A stretch of DNA of 64,000 nt from NCBI GenBank assembly GCA_020740775.1, contig JAHEWK010000009.1, positions 2,046,001 to 2,110,000 on the forward strand, read 5' to 3'. This document shows, piece after piece, positions 33,189 to 45,017 of this stretch; position 1 is the stretch's first letter, and each line of letters opens with the position of its first letter. Source of the stretch: Ilyonectria destructans. Lineage: Eukaryota; Ascomycota; Sordariomycetes; Hypocreales; Nectriaceae. The notes under the pieces are model-generated. The model worked only from the letters and a program-made list of their open reading frames with translations. It ran no database searches and was not told the DNA's origin. The position numbers and the translations under genes are program-made.

Positions 33189-34406
33189 TTATTTTATGAC
33201 TGACTTGAACGCGAAGCCATTTAACAATGGATCTCCATCTTCGATAATAAATCTGGATTGGCCAGTATAATACGCTTTCCCCTCAACCTTTACCGTAACT
33301 GCAACAGAAGGGGTGCCTTTGCTGTCAATCAAGCTCACCTCCTCCACAGGGGTGCCCAGAAACGCGCCTTCGCCTTGGTAGGCTAGAGACAAAAGTGAAT
33401 GATACAGTTTGCTTTCATGTAGCTGTATCAACCCTTTTGCGTATGCCACCGCCACCCGAGCCACCACACAGCCGCCCGTTGGTGAGCGGTCAATCTGCTG
33501 GCTCTCGTAGAATAACAAACCTGCCTCGCTCCTCTCCCCAAACACCGCGTCTTGGACGACGTATTCGTCTGTTATCATGATTCTTCGCACCTGAACTTCT
33601 CCGAATCTAACCAGCATTGATTCCGACAGATTGTGCGTGTGATTGAGAAACTCTGAAAGCGATTTCGTGAGTTGCTTATTCGCTCGCTCCAATGCTTCGA
33701 GATCGGGTTGATGCAGCCCCGAAGCGAAGCCCAAATCTTGGCACTTCACAAGCCCATACCACGCGCCGCCATATCCGATATCTAGCTCGACGTCTTGTCT
33801 GCCACCAAGTTCTGGCCAGCGGTTTTCGATAGGGATGGGAACACGAAGGCCAAGAGCCGCAGCGAATGCTGGGACAGAAAAAAATGCCACCGGTCGTGAA
33901 GGGTCACTTCGTGATCCACCTGGAAGTGTTGGCACCACCACCCTGACGATTCCAGTCGGTGTGTGTAATTTAATCTCCACACTCTGCGTTGCCGTATCAT
34001 AGCATAAGTTTCGCCTCTGTGGGAAAATGCTTTTGTCTTGCATGTCGACTAAGCACCTGGCCACGGCAATGGTGCAATGGCCACACATATCTGAGAATCC
34101 GGAGTTATGCATAAATAGCACTCCCATGTGTGCTTCGCCGGTTTCTGTCAACTCCGTCCGTGGACGCAGAATGGCCCCGAACATGGCCGCGTGTCCGCGA
34201 GGTTCGAGTATAATCCGTGAGCGTAGGTGGTCATATTTGCTGCGTGCTTGTGACCGTTGCTCAAGTAGAGTTCCCTGGAGAAGCGGAAAGCCTCGCACTA
34301 CGATGCGTGCTGGTTGGCCGGAGGTGTGAAGGTCTATGCACTCAATGGGGCTGTGACCTGGTATAGGATTGTCTGAGAATTGGAGATTTATGTCGATAGA
34401 TCCCAT
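33189..34406 (-). CDS. Trans-3-hydroxy-L-proline dehydratase (proline racemase fold)
   Basis: Single exon of 405 residues of the proline racemase superfamily. The first active-site motif is DMCGHCTIAV with Cys108. The second is DRSPTGGCVVAR, with Thr310 where racemases and 4-hydroxyproline epimerases have the second catalytic Cys. Family knowledge: the Cys/Thr pair marks trans-3-hydroxy-L-proline dehydratase (the human L3HYPDH type), which makes delta1-pyrroline-2-carboxylate. GHAAMFGAIL and GYGGAWYGLV are also typical. Presumably cytosolic. It is divergently transcribed from the carrier at 34983 and lies 5 kb from the reductase-type gene that would use its product, supporting the assignment. 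Confidence 0.88.
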   Translation of the reverse strand: MGSIDINLQFSDNPIPGHSPIECIDLHTSGQPARIVVRGFPLLQGTLLEQRSQARSKYDHLRSRIILEPRGHAAMFGAILRPRTELTETGEAHMGVLFMHNSGFSDMCGHCTIAVARCLVDMQDKSIFPQRRNLCYDTATQSVEIKLHTPTGIVRVVVPTLPGGSRSDPSRPVAFFSVPAFAAALGLRVPIPIENRWPELGGRQDVELDIGYGGAWYGLVKCQDLGFASGLHQPDLEALERANKQLTKSLSEFLNHTHNLSESMLVRFGEVQVRRIMITDEYVVQDAVFGERSEAGLLFYESQQIDRSPTGGCVVARVAVAYAKGLIQLHESKLYHSLLSLAYQGEGAFLGTPVEEVSLIDSKGTPSVAVTVKVEGKAYYTGQSRFIIEDGDPLLNGFAFKSVIK

Positions 34407-34982
34407 GATGGCAATGGTCTCGCTAAATCCAAATTAGAGGGTTATATGATTCGGTTCTAGTGGGTTGACGAGAGAGAGGATGAAGAAACGCAACGAATGA
34501 CAGAAGCTCGGGTTAGCCAACGCCCTGTAGAAGCGACGTAGGATCCCGAGGATATTTGTGTACAAAGTCACGCCTTAAATAACGAAAGGATGAATCCCGA
34601 ATTTCGTTCAGATTAAATGATTGGAAGAAGGTTAGTCTCAGTAGCGTTCCAAATTGTATATAAACCTGCGCCGGAAACCGGGTATCACCGGCCTCTGGAT
34701 CTTCGTCGGACCGCACTGCCTTTTTCGCAGCTTATCTCGTCAAGATATCAGCCCCGCTATGGTATCATCGCCCAAAAAGTTCATCCAGTCTGATTAACTT
34801 ATTGCGTGCTAGTTTATTATGGACCACCGCCGTGGTCGAGCAGGATGGAGTGTGCAGCTCAATTCGTCGGTGCATTCATTTAAAGCCGTTCATTCTCCCC
34901 ACAATAACATGGAACACATGCTCACGAAAAAGGTCTTGACATTAGTGGCACTGGTCATTTAAGTCTTAACTAATCGTTCACG
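34407..34982. other. Shared promoter region of dehydratase and MFS gene
   Basis: Divergent 5' region of about 575 nt. Short CGG-type half sites (the class bound by Zn2Cys6 factors) occur, but no repeated arrangement is clear enough to call. Confidence 0.4.
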
Positions 34983-36552
34983 ATGCAATCAGGTATGTTC
35001 TGCGCGCCACCTCGTGTTTAGCACACAGGCCAGGTCTAATGCTTTGGTATAGAATACGAGACACGCGACAAGGTGATCGCAGGGCCACAGGCAGAAGAGA
35101 CAAGTCTCGGCCGGAGTGAAACCCCGAAAGATATACGGGAGTCCCCCCGTATCAGACCAGCCCCGAACACCAGAGGAGATCAAACTCGACAGACGCATCT
35201 TGCTCAAGACCGATGCGTTTGTTCTGAGCCTTCTCGTTCTCGTCGCCACTTTCGAATTCTTGGACAAAAATGCACTCGCCTACGCAGCTATCCTTGGCTT
35301 GAAGGTTGATACTGGACTAGTCAACCAGGAATACTCTTGGCTGGGCTCAATCTTTTATTTTGGCTACCTGTCCATGCTGCCTCCCACCTTGTGGCTCTTG
35401 ACAAAAGTTCCTGCGGGAAAGGTCATTGGAGTTTCCACATCGGGCTGGGGAATTTGTCTAATTTGCATGGCAGCATGCCAAAACTTTGCAGGTCTGGCTA
35501 CCGTGCGATTCTTTCTCGGTATGTTCGAAGCTACCATACTTCCTTGCTTCATGGTTATGTCGGCGACCTGGTGGAAGCGGTCTGAACAAGCTCTTCGAAC
35601 CGCTCTCTGGTACAATACGTTCGCTGGAATTTTCGGTGGAATCCTAGCCTATGCAATGGCAAACATCCCAGGCCCCCTTGCTAAGTGGCGATATTTGTTC
35701 ATCATTTATGGATCGATTACAACAACCCTTGGCATTTATACTACTCTGATGCTGCCTTCGACACCAGGACAGGCCTGGTTTTTGAACGAATCGGAAAAGA
35801 TGAGAGCTATTGAAAGGCTTGTGTCCAATCAGCAAGGCAAGATGGTCGCTGGTTTCAAAATGTCCCAATGTGTCGAAGCACTCAAGTCGCCTTCCTACTG
35901 GCTGCTAATCATCTTCACCATTGCGCAATCTGTGACCAATGCCGGCATCACCAACTTCAACCCGCTCATCATCAATGGCTTTGGTTACAGCCCACAGCGG
36001 ACCACTCTACTCGCAACGCCGCAGGCAGCCGTCGCATTCATCTCGCAGTTCTCGCTCGGTTTGCTCGCACAGTACGTCCCGAATTTGCGGTGTATTATTT
36101 GGTGCATGAGTACTTTGCCGGCTATTGCGGGCGCCATGATTGTTCGCCTTGCGGATCACGAGACACATCGCAACCTTGCGCTCGGTGGCGTGTATTTGAT
36201 GGGTTTCTACAACGTCTCATGGGTCATGGCTCTATCTCTTGCGACTTCAAACAATAGTGGAGTGACGAAGAAGTCGTTTGCGAGCACATCTATTGCGGTT
36301 GCTTACGCTGTTGGCAATATCATTGGCCCGCAGTTCTTCCTGACCAAGGAGGCACCAACCTATCAGACTGGTATCTTGGCCATGTTTATTTGCTTTGCAA
36401 TCATGTTTGTTACTGGTGCTGCGTATGCTGCTGTTCAGATCATTACCAACAAGAGAAGGGCACTGGTCCCGATGATCGAGGATAATTCTGAGGATACGTC
36501 AGAAATCGATCAGACGGATGGGCAAAACCTGAGATTTAGATACTCCTATTAA
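34983..36552 (+). CDS. MFS anion/allantoate-type permease (ACS family), 5' end uncertain
   Basis: A twelve-helix major-facilitator frame is open to 36552; DKNALAYAAILGLKVDTG, GVSTSGWGICLICMAACQNF, VRFFLGMFEATILPCFMVMS and WRYLFIIYGSIT are typical of Dal5/allantoate-type ACS carriers. The main frame has no ATG before the second helix. A likely start at 34983 (ATGCAATCAG, intron to 35052) opens another frame with a natural hydrophilic leader (MQSEYETRDK). The two frames join either if one base is missing from a run of six C near 35142, or through a weak 58-nt intron 35073-35130. So the gene is intact with an unusual intron, or carries a frameshift. Inference: uptake of 3-hydroxyproline or a related acid. 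Confidence 0.75.
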
Positions 36553-36921
36553 AGGTGTACTATCTTGGGGAGTCAACTTCTCGTCTGTTAATAGTGTCTT
36601 GTAATGAAATTTCACGTTGGCGCCTTGTCAACTACAGTGTCAGTCGTATCATCGAATCAGTTCTCTTTTGACTGGGTTGTCAATTTTAAACCGTGCGCAA
36701 TTGACTGTGTGCGGATAGTGTTTCGAGAGAAGAGTCAATGACTTTGCGAAGCTTCGCTCAATTACATCACTAGCATCAATCTCACGAACGAGTTTGAAAG
36801 TCCATTATGTCAATCTCAGCAATATTGGTTAAGCCAGCACAATCGCTTCCCTTCAATTTCTGGATAAGTCATTGTTTTCCGGGTAATATTCCTCATTTCA
36901 TTCAAGTAACATACCACAACG
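36553..36921. other. Gene-free stretch
   Basis: Convergent 3' region between the carrier and the regulator. Nothing was recognised. Confidence 0.5.
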
Positions 36922-39034
36922 TCAAGTGAGAATCAGGCGCAAATTGTTTTGCCTCAATACATCAACCCAGCTCACTGTGATGTCACACTCCTCTTTCCGT
37001 CTCTTCCACACCTCGGTAGCCACGTCGGCAGCAACGTCGAAACCGCTCAAATTACTCCTCTGGCTAGCTTCGCGCAGCCACTGCAACCACTTCTGTTGGG
37101 AATCCAGACTTAATGCTTCACATGCAGCTATGAAACCAGGCCATACCATGGCTACGGTCTGGTCGTGCTGGAGCGAAAACTCTGTGCAACGCAACAGGTG
37201 TGTATACACTTGTTCGACGTATGACTGGAGGATCACGGGGTTGATCTTTCTTACTCGTCTATAATAGAAAATAATCAGGGAGGAGTGGAGCGCAAGAAGC
37301 AGATGGTGCATGGTGCGACAGCTGTCCTCGTTTGCAACTCTAGGCTGCCTGAGCCCATCTCGTATGACGCCATCCCAGTTGCATATCCTATTTTCCAACT
37401 GTGTAGATCTCAAGTTGAGCTCGTCGGCAAACATGGTGTGCCTGTCATCCACGTAGAAAGTATCGAGCTCATTCGCTAGATGTGTAGTTTGCGATATCAA
37501 GCCGAGAATTGTTTGGGGTATGCCGTATATCTCTCTGGTCGTTAAACAGCCAGTATCGGGGTTCGTGTTGGACCGGACAAGGAGGTTTTCAAAGGCAATG
37601 GGCGAAACCCACCCGCCACTTGTCTGTTGTGTGAGGCTTTGGGTCGTCAGAGAAGGGAATTCCATGCCCGAAGCCTCGGTCAAGAGTGCGTCTTGGTTGA
37701 GACCATGTACGGATGAACGGGGGTACACAAATGTGCTTTCCTCAATGACCCTCTGGTACAGATAGATGTTGTGGAGCTGGGCTACTTTCCTTGAGATCTT
37801 TTGCTTTGACATGCCGCGAATGCAAATGAACCTCTCAGCGTCGAGGAGGTAGAATCTAGCCTCGGAGAGACTACCGCTCATAACCTGTCTGAGTGGTTAA
37901 TATGTGAAAACTCCGAGATGACCAGGGCACTTACACATAAGGTAACCATCGCAAGAAGTGCCATCAAGACATCCTTGTACTTTGCTTTCGGGCCACCAGT
38001 AGACTCATCCTGCAAAGACTGCCGTGCTCGAGCTTTTGCTCTGTGTTTGTAAGTTTGTCCAAGGTGCCACCAATGGCTCGTTTGCTCAGCTTCTCCACAT
38101 AGCCTGTCGAGGTTGAATGCACTAATGGCAAGGATGGAAAAGAGCAGCGAGGCTCTCGCAGGTCCAGCATCCCCTTGAAGAACAAATTCTCCAACAGTAC
38201 TTCTCGTAGATGGAAGATAAAGAGTCTGCCATGGAGGCTTCTTGTTGTATGACATGGGAAGTAATTTCGCCATGTCGGACTGGTAGTTCTCTAGAAGGTG
38301 ATGGATGCGTGACATGTCCAGATCGTCTAAATCCTTGGCTTTCGGTGGGGTCATGCCAGCCTGTGGAGATGGTGATATAAATTTTGGTGTCTGGAGAAGT
38401 AATTCATTCAGCTGTAAGGGTTCGTATTCGTTGGCAAGCAGAGAGTCGAAACCGTAGTCCATAAAGAATGTTAAAGGGAGTGGTGTTTCGTTTGCGGCGG
38501 TCCCATTATGGCTATATGGCTGAATGTCCGAAAAGAGATCATATAAGTCTTGTTCGGGCTCGCTCTCAATGGCTGCTGAAGTGGAACTCTCCGGGGAGGT
38601 GGCCTTGAACAATCCAAACGGGCCTTTTAGCGTGGTCGCGTATGAAGTATCGGCGTGCTCAGTGGTGCCATGCAGCTCATCCAAGAGCTGTTGAATAGAG
38701 TACGGACTCAGCGATTGTATCATCGTTTCTGACATGGCTATTCTTTCCCGCTCTGGCAATAGTATTAGCACCCAGTAAGCAGGAAGCAGGAGAGCGACGT
38801 ACCAGACAGGAGTATTCGGCGAGAGGCCGCAGCATCCTGCGCTATCTTAGGAACTCCACTCCCATCTCCGCCGAAAGGGTCGTATTCGATCCATAGAAGG
38901 TTATTTGCGTAGCCGCCGCAAGTCAATCCCAATCGTGTGCAATCGCCGCAGGCTGGTTTTGCCTGGTCGCACTTGACCTTGCGGCCTTTACACGTCGAGC
39001 AGCCTCCGTACGATTTGGGGGACCGGGTAGCCAT
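36922..39034 (-). CDS. Zn2Cys6 transcription factor, likely cluster regulator
   Basis: Three exons, 39034-38803, 38752-37935 and 37884-36922, give 670 residues with agreeing phases. Zinc-cluster cysteines are 12, 15, 22, 29, 32 and 39 (YGGCSTCKGRKVKCD start), near the N-terminus as usual. An acidic linker (ESEPEQDLYDLFSDIQ) could be an activation region, and the C-terminal 450 residues fit the Fungal_trans_2-type helical region (HHLLENYQSDMAKLLP, LLFSILAISAFNLDRL). Placed between the carrier and the reductase-type gene, it is the natural candidate to control them; that is inference from position only. Confidence 0.87.
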
Positions 39035-39688
39035 GCCGCTGATTCGGTCAATTTGGAAGAGCCGGTATCATCATGCCTGGAGGTTCCAAAGGCAGGTTCC
39101 CAAGTCTGTTGCATAGAACCACGAGGGAATGCGGAGGAGCGTGGGTCTTCTTCTCGTCGGCCCGCACTTCCTATTTAGTTGCTCATGGTTCGATTAGACG
39201 GTTAGCTTATCTGCCCTTGCAATGGCGTTATCGGCAAATGTGCTCGTCTTCCACTAGCCCATTTCATCTCTAGTTTCTCTTTATGTCCGAGTAATGCGGT
39301 CCTGCGATTCATTCCAGCAGTTGGTCGTCATAGGCGTCGTGCTGATCCAGTTTTACCAGCCCGGCTTATCGTAGAAAAAATATCTCCAAATTTAAATTCA
39401 CATTGGGAGTCCATAGTTGGCCATTAGAACTCCATTATAACAAATTGTCTATCAGACCAAACTCATGTTCGGAATGTCGCCCTGAGAGCTATTTGTCGGA
39501 AAGGCCTTCCATTTTGGTCGCGCACCCTCAATTAGATTATTACGATTCTGATCAATACGAACAGTGAACTCCGAATGCATAACATCTGGCATTTTAAATG
39601 TTGAGATCAATGCCACCAAAGTTTTCTAGGTGACTTCGATATCTCTTCAACAGACTTGGGTCAATTGCAGCAACATCAGCAAGCCATC
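39035..39688. other. Shared 5' region
   Basis: Divergent promoter region between the regulator and the reductase-type gene. No feature can be defended. Confidence 0.45.
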
Positions 39689-40726
39689 ATGCTAATTCTT
39701 TCCCACGACCAGGTTCTCACCACCCTCCGATCTCTGTCTAAGACACAATGCCTCGATATTTTATCCTCTGTGCAACAAGCACTCTCCACGATTTCTGCGA
39801 CTCCCTCGCCTATCCATCAACCGCTTCGCACACCCATTACCACTAGCACCGGTTACACTTGACTATTTATGCCAGCCTCTACAACAACGACAACCGGCAT
39901 CAAAACCGTGACAATCCATAGCGACGGTGGCCCTCATCTTGGTGCTCTCACTGTTTTCGCCCCGAATGGAGAACTTCTCGGTTTGCTAAATGCTGAGGAA
40001 TTGACGGGATTCAGAAAGGCATTAATGACTATGCTAGGATTCGTGGAGAGAATATGGGAGGTCGATGGCAAGCTCGTTATCTTTGGGGCCGGAAAGCAGG
40101 CGGAGTGGCATTTGAGATTGGCCATGCTCTTTGGGCCGCGGGAAGGGAAGATCAGTCGAGTGACAGTTGTCGGCCGAGGCGCCAAGAGAACTGCGGCTTT
40201 TGAGACACGTGTGCTACAGCAAATGAGGCGAAGCTACCCCGGAGTCACCTTCTCTATGCTGTGCTTAGAGGGAAATAATAACTACCAGGAACAGCTCAAT
40301 GGCGTACTGGGAAGTAGTGCAGCCATCTTCTGCTGTACGCCATCGCGAGAACCACTGTTTGCTTTCTCCAGCATTGATACACCTGGCCGTACGAGGTTCA
40401 TCAGTCTCATTGGCTCATTCAAACTACAGATGATGGAAGTAGATCCAGAGACACTTCTGTCAGGCGAACTTCTCTGCGTAGATACGCGAGATGGCTGTAT
40501 TAAGGAAGCGGGAGAGATGCACGCAGCCAAGGTGACGCCGGAGCAGGTGATACAGATGGGAGATCTTCTTGCCTTGGACGACATCCATGAGAGTAGAAAA
40601 GCCTTGCGGAAGTAGAATATTGTATTCAAGGCGGTCGGAATGGGGATTCTCGATATTGTGGTTGGCAAAGCAGTCCTTGACATTGCAGCAGACAGGCAAA
40701 TTGGTACGCGAATCGACGACTTTTAG
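39689..40726 (+). pseudogene. Ornithine cyclodeaminase/mu-crystallin family gene with two in-frame stops
   Basis: One frame runs from ATG 39689 (MLILSHDQVLTTLRSL) to TAG 40724-40726 and keeps family character throughout: IHQPLRTPI, LFMPAS, GLLNAEELTGFRKAL, VIFGAGKQAEWHLRLA (the GxGxxA dinucleotide-binding loop), VTVVGRGAKR, FISLIGSF, VFKAVGMGILDIVV and the end GTRIDDF. TGA at 39860-39862 interrupts it just before LFMPAS, and TAG at 40613-40615 just before NIVFKAVG. No frameshift is present and no acceptable intron removes either stop. Family members reduce delta1-pyrroline-2-carboxylate to L-proline, the step after the dehydratase at 33.2-34.4 kb. Either it is a young pseudogene, or the stops are read through; the first has the leaky context TGA-CTA. 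Confidence 0.78.
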
Positions 40727-41127
40727 ACGACGAGGATCCTTATTTACTAGGAGAATGCAATTTAGTTGATAAAAAGTTTAGAAATAATTGAAGTTAATGA
40801 AACAAAAAAGGAATTGGTGTACTAGCAAACCGCTAGCTAATGGATAAGAGCCAGGGCGAACTGCAAGCCACCTGTAACAACAAGCGAAGCATCCATAGCT
40901 GCAGTAAATATCAGTTTGCTTTCCGGCTCTTGATCATTGATAGCCAGTAGTCAATGCCACTATAAAACGATAGGAAGAAAAACATGAATTTAGCTCAGTA
41001 CGAGTGTCCCAACTTTTGATATCACAGCAAGCGAACAGATTTACTTGCGCATATCTGCCTTTCACTCGGTGCCAAACGCTTTGCATGTGAATTTGGTCAT
41101 TGTTTTCAAGTAAGAGTAATCGCTTTC
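40727..41127. other. Gene-free stretch
   Basis: Convergent 3' region. Nothing was recognised. Confidence 0.5.
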
Positions 41128-43538
41128 CTACACCCAGGTAATATCAGGCTTCCCACCAGGCAACATCATGCGGAACGGCCAGCCTTGCTTCTCATGAATC
41201 GCGCTGACAATCTTCTGCAGCCACAAAGTCGCCAGCCCCGGAATTACATACTCACACCGTTCGTTCCTCGACATTTCTACCGCCGTGGCCCATGACTGCT
41301 TGCCGCCTTCTTCATCGCCCAGAGTTAGCTGGGCGTGGGCCATGGACAAATGAATGACAGCCGCTGTCCATCTGTGCTTCGCCCTGAAAATCGGGAGATG
41401 TGCCATCCGTTGCAAAGTATATCTCCACATCCGCAGTGCTTCTTCAAAGTCCAGTCTCTCGTGAACTGTGCGGGCGGCGTCTATTAACCTACGCATGTGG
41501 AGCAGTTGGTCATTGACATCGTCCAGTTCCGGTGGTTCAACATCAGCAAGTCGCTGGAGTGTTGCTTCCGCAGCGTCCAGTTGCCCCTGGCCAATACTTG
41601 CCTCCACAAAGGCTAGAGACAGGCGTCTAAAGGGACGGCCCTTCTTGTGAGTCTCTGCCATTCCCTCGAGCTCTAGCTGGAGAATATCCACTGCTTTTCC
41701 ATACTCATTCATCTCGCAGTATATCTCTGCTAGTTTAGAAGTAATCAGAAAGCGAGTGTTGAGCCGTATAGGCGTTGTGGAGTTTAGCCACAGGTGCTGT
41801 TCCAAAGATGCCTGGGCGGCTGGAAAGTCACCTATTGACTGAAAGAACTTTGCTGCCGTTCCCTGAAGCCTGCGTGTCACCTCTATTTCGAATGACGATA
41901 GTGGCTGTATCCCTTCCCACTCGTACATACACGAGGCCACATCGTTGTCGTACCGCTGGACCTTGTTCTCGATATGAGAGATGTGAAGTCTTCCTCTCAG
42001 AGCACTGTCATAGTGGGAGGTAGGGTGTGGACTTTGACTGAGAAACCCGCGGATCTTGGCATCGGATTTATCTAGCCCTCCGTCCATGCGGCAGATGATG
42101 CTTTCGAAAAGCGCCAATGAGGCATGCAAGTAATAGGGCATTGATTTGCGTAGCAACATCCTCGCGCGCTCAACCGCGACTTGGCGAATCGTGAAGAAAT
42201 CTCTCTCCACGAAGAAGAGAAGTGCCTCAATAGCATGTGTTCTTAGAGATAAAGACACTCGCATGTGTTTCGTTGCTTTATCGAGTAGGGCCCAAATTGC
42301 CTTTTTCAGCTGCGGTGACCTGCAAACGTATTAGTCAAGCAAGACATAGTGTTCAAGAGGTCATACCAACTAGTATTGCCTTCAAAGCAGGGAGGGCAGG
42401 CAAAACAAATCAATCTCAGCGCCATGGAAGCCAGGTCTTCTTTTGTCTGGGGAGATAGAGTGTTGGGGAATGGTATCATTACTTCCGGCCGGATTGACCA
42501 AGTGAGGGTGCCATCTTCCAGCTCATGTTTTGTAATCTCCGGGCGGGCACCAGCTTGAGCGAGGCAATTGTCGTCAGACATAAACTGGACTAGTTCTGAA
42601 GGGAGCCCAAATTCAGTAGCTGTAGTCGTTTTTATTTCACCTTCCTGTGTCCAACGCCTTTGGGAACCTCGTACACTCTTCAGTAGTGCAACGGGAATGT
42701 CAGAGCCGCCGAGGGCGAAAATGAGCAACAGCAGCTGATCCGATCTTGGAAGAATGTCTCCAAATTCAACAAAGAGATTGAAGTATGAGAGTTTCAATGC
42801 GGGATCTAGGGTTGCGTTCAGTTAATAGGTACGTAAGAACTCAAAGCGCTACTAACCGTTGAGTAGCGTGGAAATAAGTCGCTGGACAAAATCATTGTAG
42901 TCTGGAGCATGTAATCCAACTGAATGCAGATGACTAAAAGCCTCCTCATCGTCCATATTGAGATATCTCTCGTATCTGCACCAGGTGAGTATTGGGCGAA
43001 ACACCTGGGAGACTGCTTACGTTGAAGAGGGTATATCCAATGGAAGCCAGAAGAGCGAACCGATGCCGCCGAGTTTACGAGCTACTTTGATGTATTTCTT
43101 TCCCGCATAGCGAAGTTCTGAAGTCCTCGATCCTTGGATAATACTTGAGATGTGGGGTGAAGCCCAGACTTGAGCATCTTGGGGATCTAATTTAGATCTG
43201 AGAAATATCGACACACAGGCAAGCCTTCGAAGCAGTTCTGCGTGGTGAACATCACCGGAGGCCTTCCAGAACCCGTGTATATCATCACTGAATCTGCTGC
43301 ATATTTGATTCACTTTTGATGTATCAATGGCCTTCACAGACAGTATCTTCATTGTCCGTTGGTTGTTTGGAACGACCTGATAACCAACATCCCGTGCGAG
43401 TGGTTTCGACTTTGCCAAAATGGTGCGGATCGCGGCCAGATGCTTGGTCAGATCAGAAGCGACGAGTGTGACCTTACTGTCTTCCGAATCATCCGCCATC
43501 TGGCGAATGGTGTCGCAGAGACACATGGTCTTGATCAT
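41128..43538 (-). CDS. Large hypothetical protein with C-terminal TPR-like repeats
   Basis: Four exons, 43538-43021, 42975-42857, 42805-42367 and 42319-41128, give 755 residues; introns are 45, 49 and 47 nt and phases agree. The start at 43538 (MIKTMCLCD) is uncertain; 43526 is also possible. The N-terminal 320 residues are helical with no named domain (YIKVARKLGGIGSLFWLPLD, LSYFNLFVEFGDILPRSDQ). From about residue 470, paired helices such as AAKFFQSIGDFPAAQASLEQ, LAEIYCEMNEYGKAVDILQL and EASIGQGQLDAAEATLQRLA are TPR-like. This arrangement resembles the repeat arm of NLR-like proteins, but no nucleotide-binding P-loop was found. It is probably a scaffold for protein contacts; the role is unknown. 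Confidence 0.78.
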
Positions 43539-45017
43539 GAGAGTTGGTGGAGAGGTTGAGATAGATTGATAAAGAGATTGATAACCCAATTTTAGACCTC
43601 ACTTCGATACGGCCGAGCTTCGGACTAGATCGCGTGACCCACTGAAGTCACGTGAACATGCTGATATCAAGCGGGAGCAACATGAACAGTCAATACAGAC
43701 CAGCAGCGGCGTGTACTGCTGCGAGAAACATCTTATGAGGAATTACAGTGGCTTACAGACATCACCAGCGCCATGTGTGCTATTCAGATCGTCTGCATCG
43801 CCGTTTGAGAGTGATCCACTGGTGGGTCTGGGGCCTGGCGGCAGCATGGCGACAACGGCTGGGGTATGTAGTCTACCCTAGAGCTAATTGAGGGCAGGGG
43901 ACGGATCCATCCAGCGAGGCCATGCAACAGGAAGGGTGTAGAAATTAGGGTTTATATGACATGTTTCATAGTATGATGAAATAATAGAATGGTCAAATGA
44001 GCAGGATAATAACTCGCGGGATAATGTTGCCACAAACTCATGAGAGTCACGAAGAAGGCGGCCATTTGATGGTTTTGAAATCGCGCAGAAGTTAACATTG
44101 ACTTGGCTTTTGATGACGCTAATCATGTACCCAAGCCGAACTAGGACATAAGGTAATAGATTGATAAGATAATCCATCTCCAACTTTCCGGGGCGCTGCT
44201 ACGTACAGCTGAAAACCTGCCGACAACCCCCGATGATTCATCCTCGCCAAAATTTTCTGGGGTGATGTTTCCATCACTGTGAAAAAAAATCGGCGTCGAG
44301 TCCCTGTCAAGTGGGGTCGCAGGGGGGAGATGTCCAAGACTCTCACGTTGAGAAAATTGAGAGCTTTCTCTGAGACTAAGTGGGGCCGAAACCCCCAGGG
44401 CCAACTCATCTCATCATTAGCGAAGGGCCTTGACTCGATCCATCGGGATTATTTGGGACCGTGTTGAACATCAGGTTTTATCTGATCTGCTGCTGGGGTT
44501 TGAGTATATCCGGTGGTACTCGTGGAGTATATTCCCTCACTTGAAGGTACTCTAAGAGCAGCTTTAAAGTAAGTGGGTGAGCCGAGACCTCTCGTGTCGC
44601 TCGAGACAGTCGGCTTGGAGTAGAATCTTCATCGACTCGACTTCATTCAAATCATCCTCATCTTCTCCCCAAGAACCGAAAATAAACACCACGAGACAAT
44701 CGATAATCTGCGGCTTACAATGGATTCGGCTGCACCCTACCAAACCATCCTAGTCGCCGACCTCGGCTCTGCATGACGCGTCTGGATCCAAGTGGGACGT
44801 CTTACTCGATATTACCTAGTGCTCCTCGTTTGCGAACCATGGTGACAGCCGACACTCGACGGCATCCAAGCGTCCAGAAGCGAAAACCTGGCCGGCCCAC
44901 AATTATTTGATCTGATAAAGTCTCGAGTGCCAGCCCTGATCTGCTCGAGAAATCTCCCAGAGCATCCCGTCCTCCTTCAGCATCTTCCCCCCACTCTCCA
45001 TCAAGACTCCTCCAACA
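43539..45017. other. Gene-free stretch and promoter of the MFS gene
   Basis: No gene is supported. A tiny ATG frame at about 44720-44776 (18 codons) may be an upstream ORF in the leader of the carrier at 45018, but that is unproven. Confidence 0.4.

Noticed and set aside
39851..39875. GT...AG pair that would remove the first stop of the reductase frame as an intron
   Set aside because: Only about 24 nt, too short for a spliceosomal intron, and it would delete the conserved LFMPA block.
44720..44776. 18-codon ATG frame upstream of the MFS gene
   Set aside because: Could be an upstream ORF, but nothing shows it lies in the transcript; too short to call.
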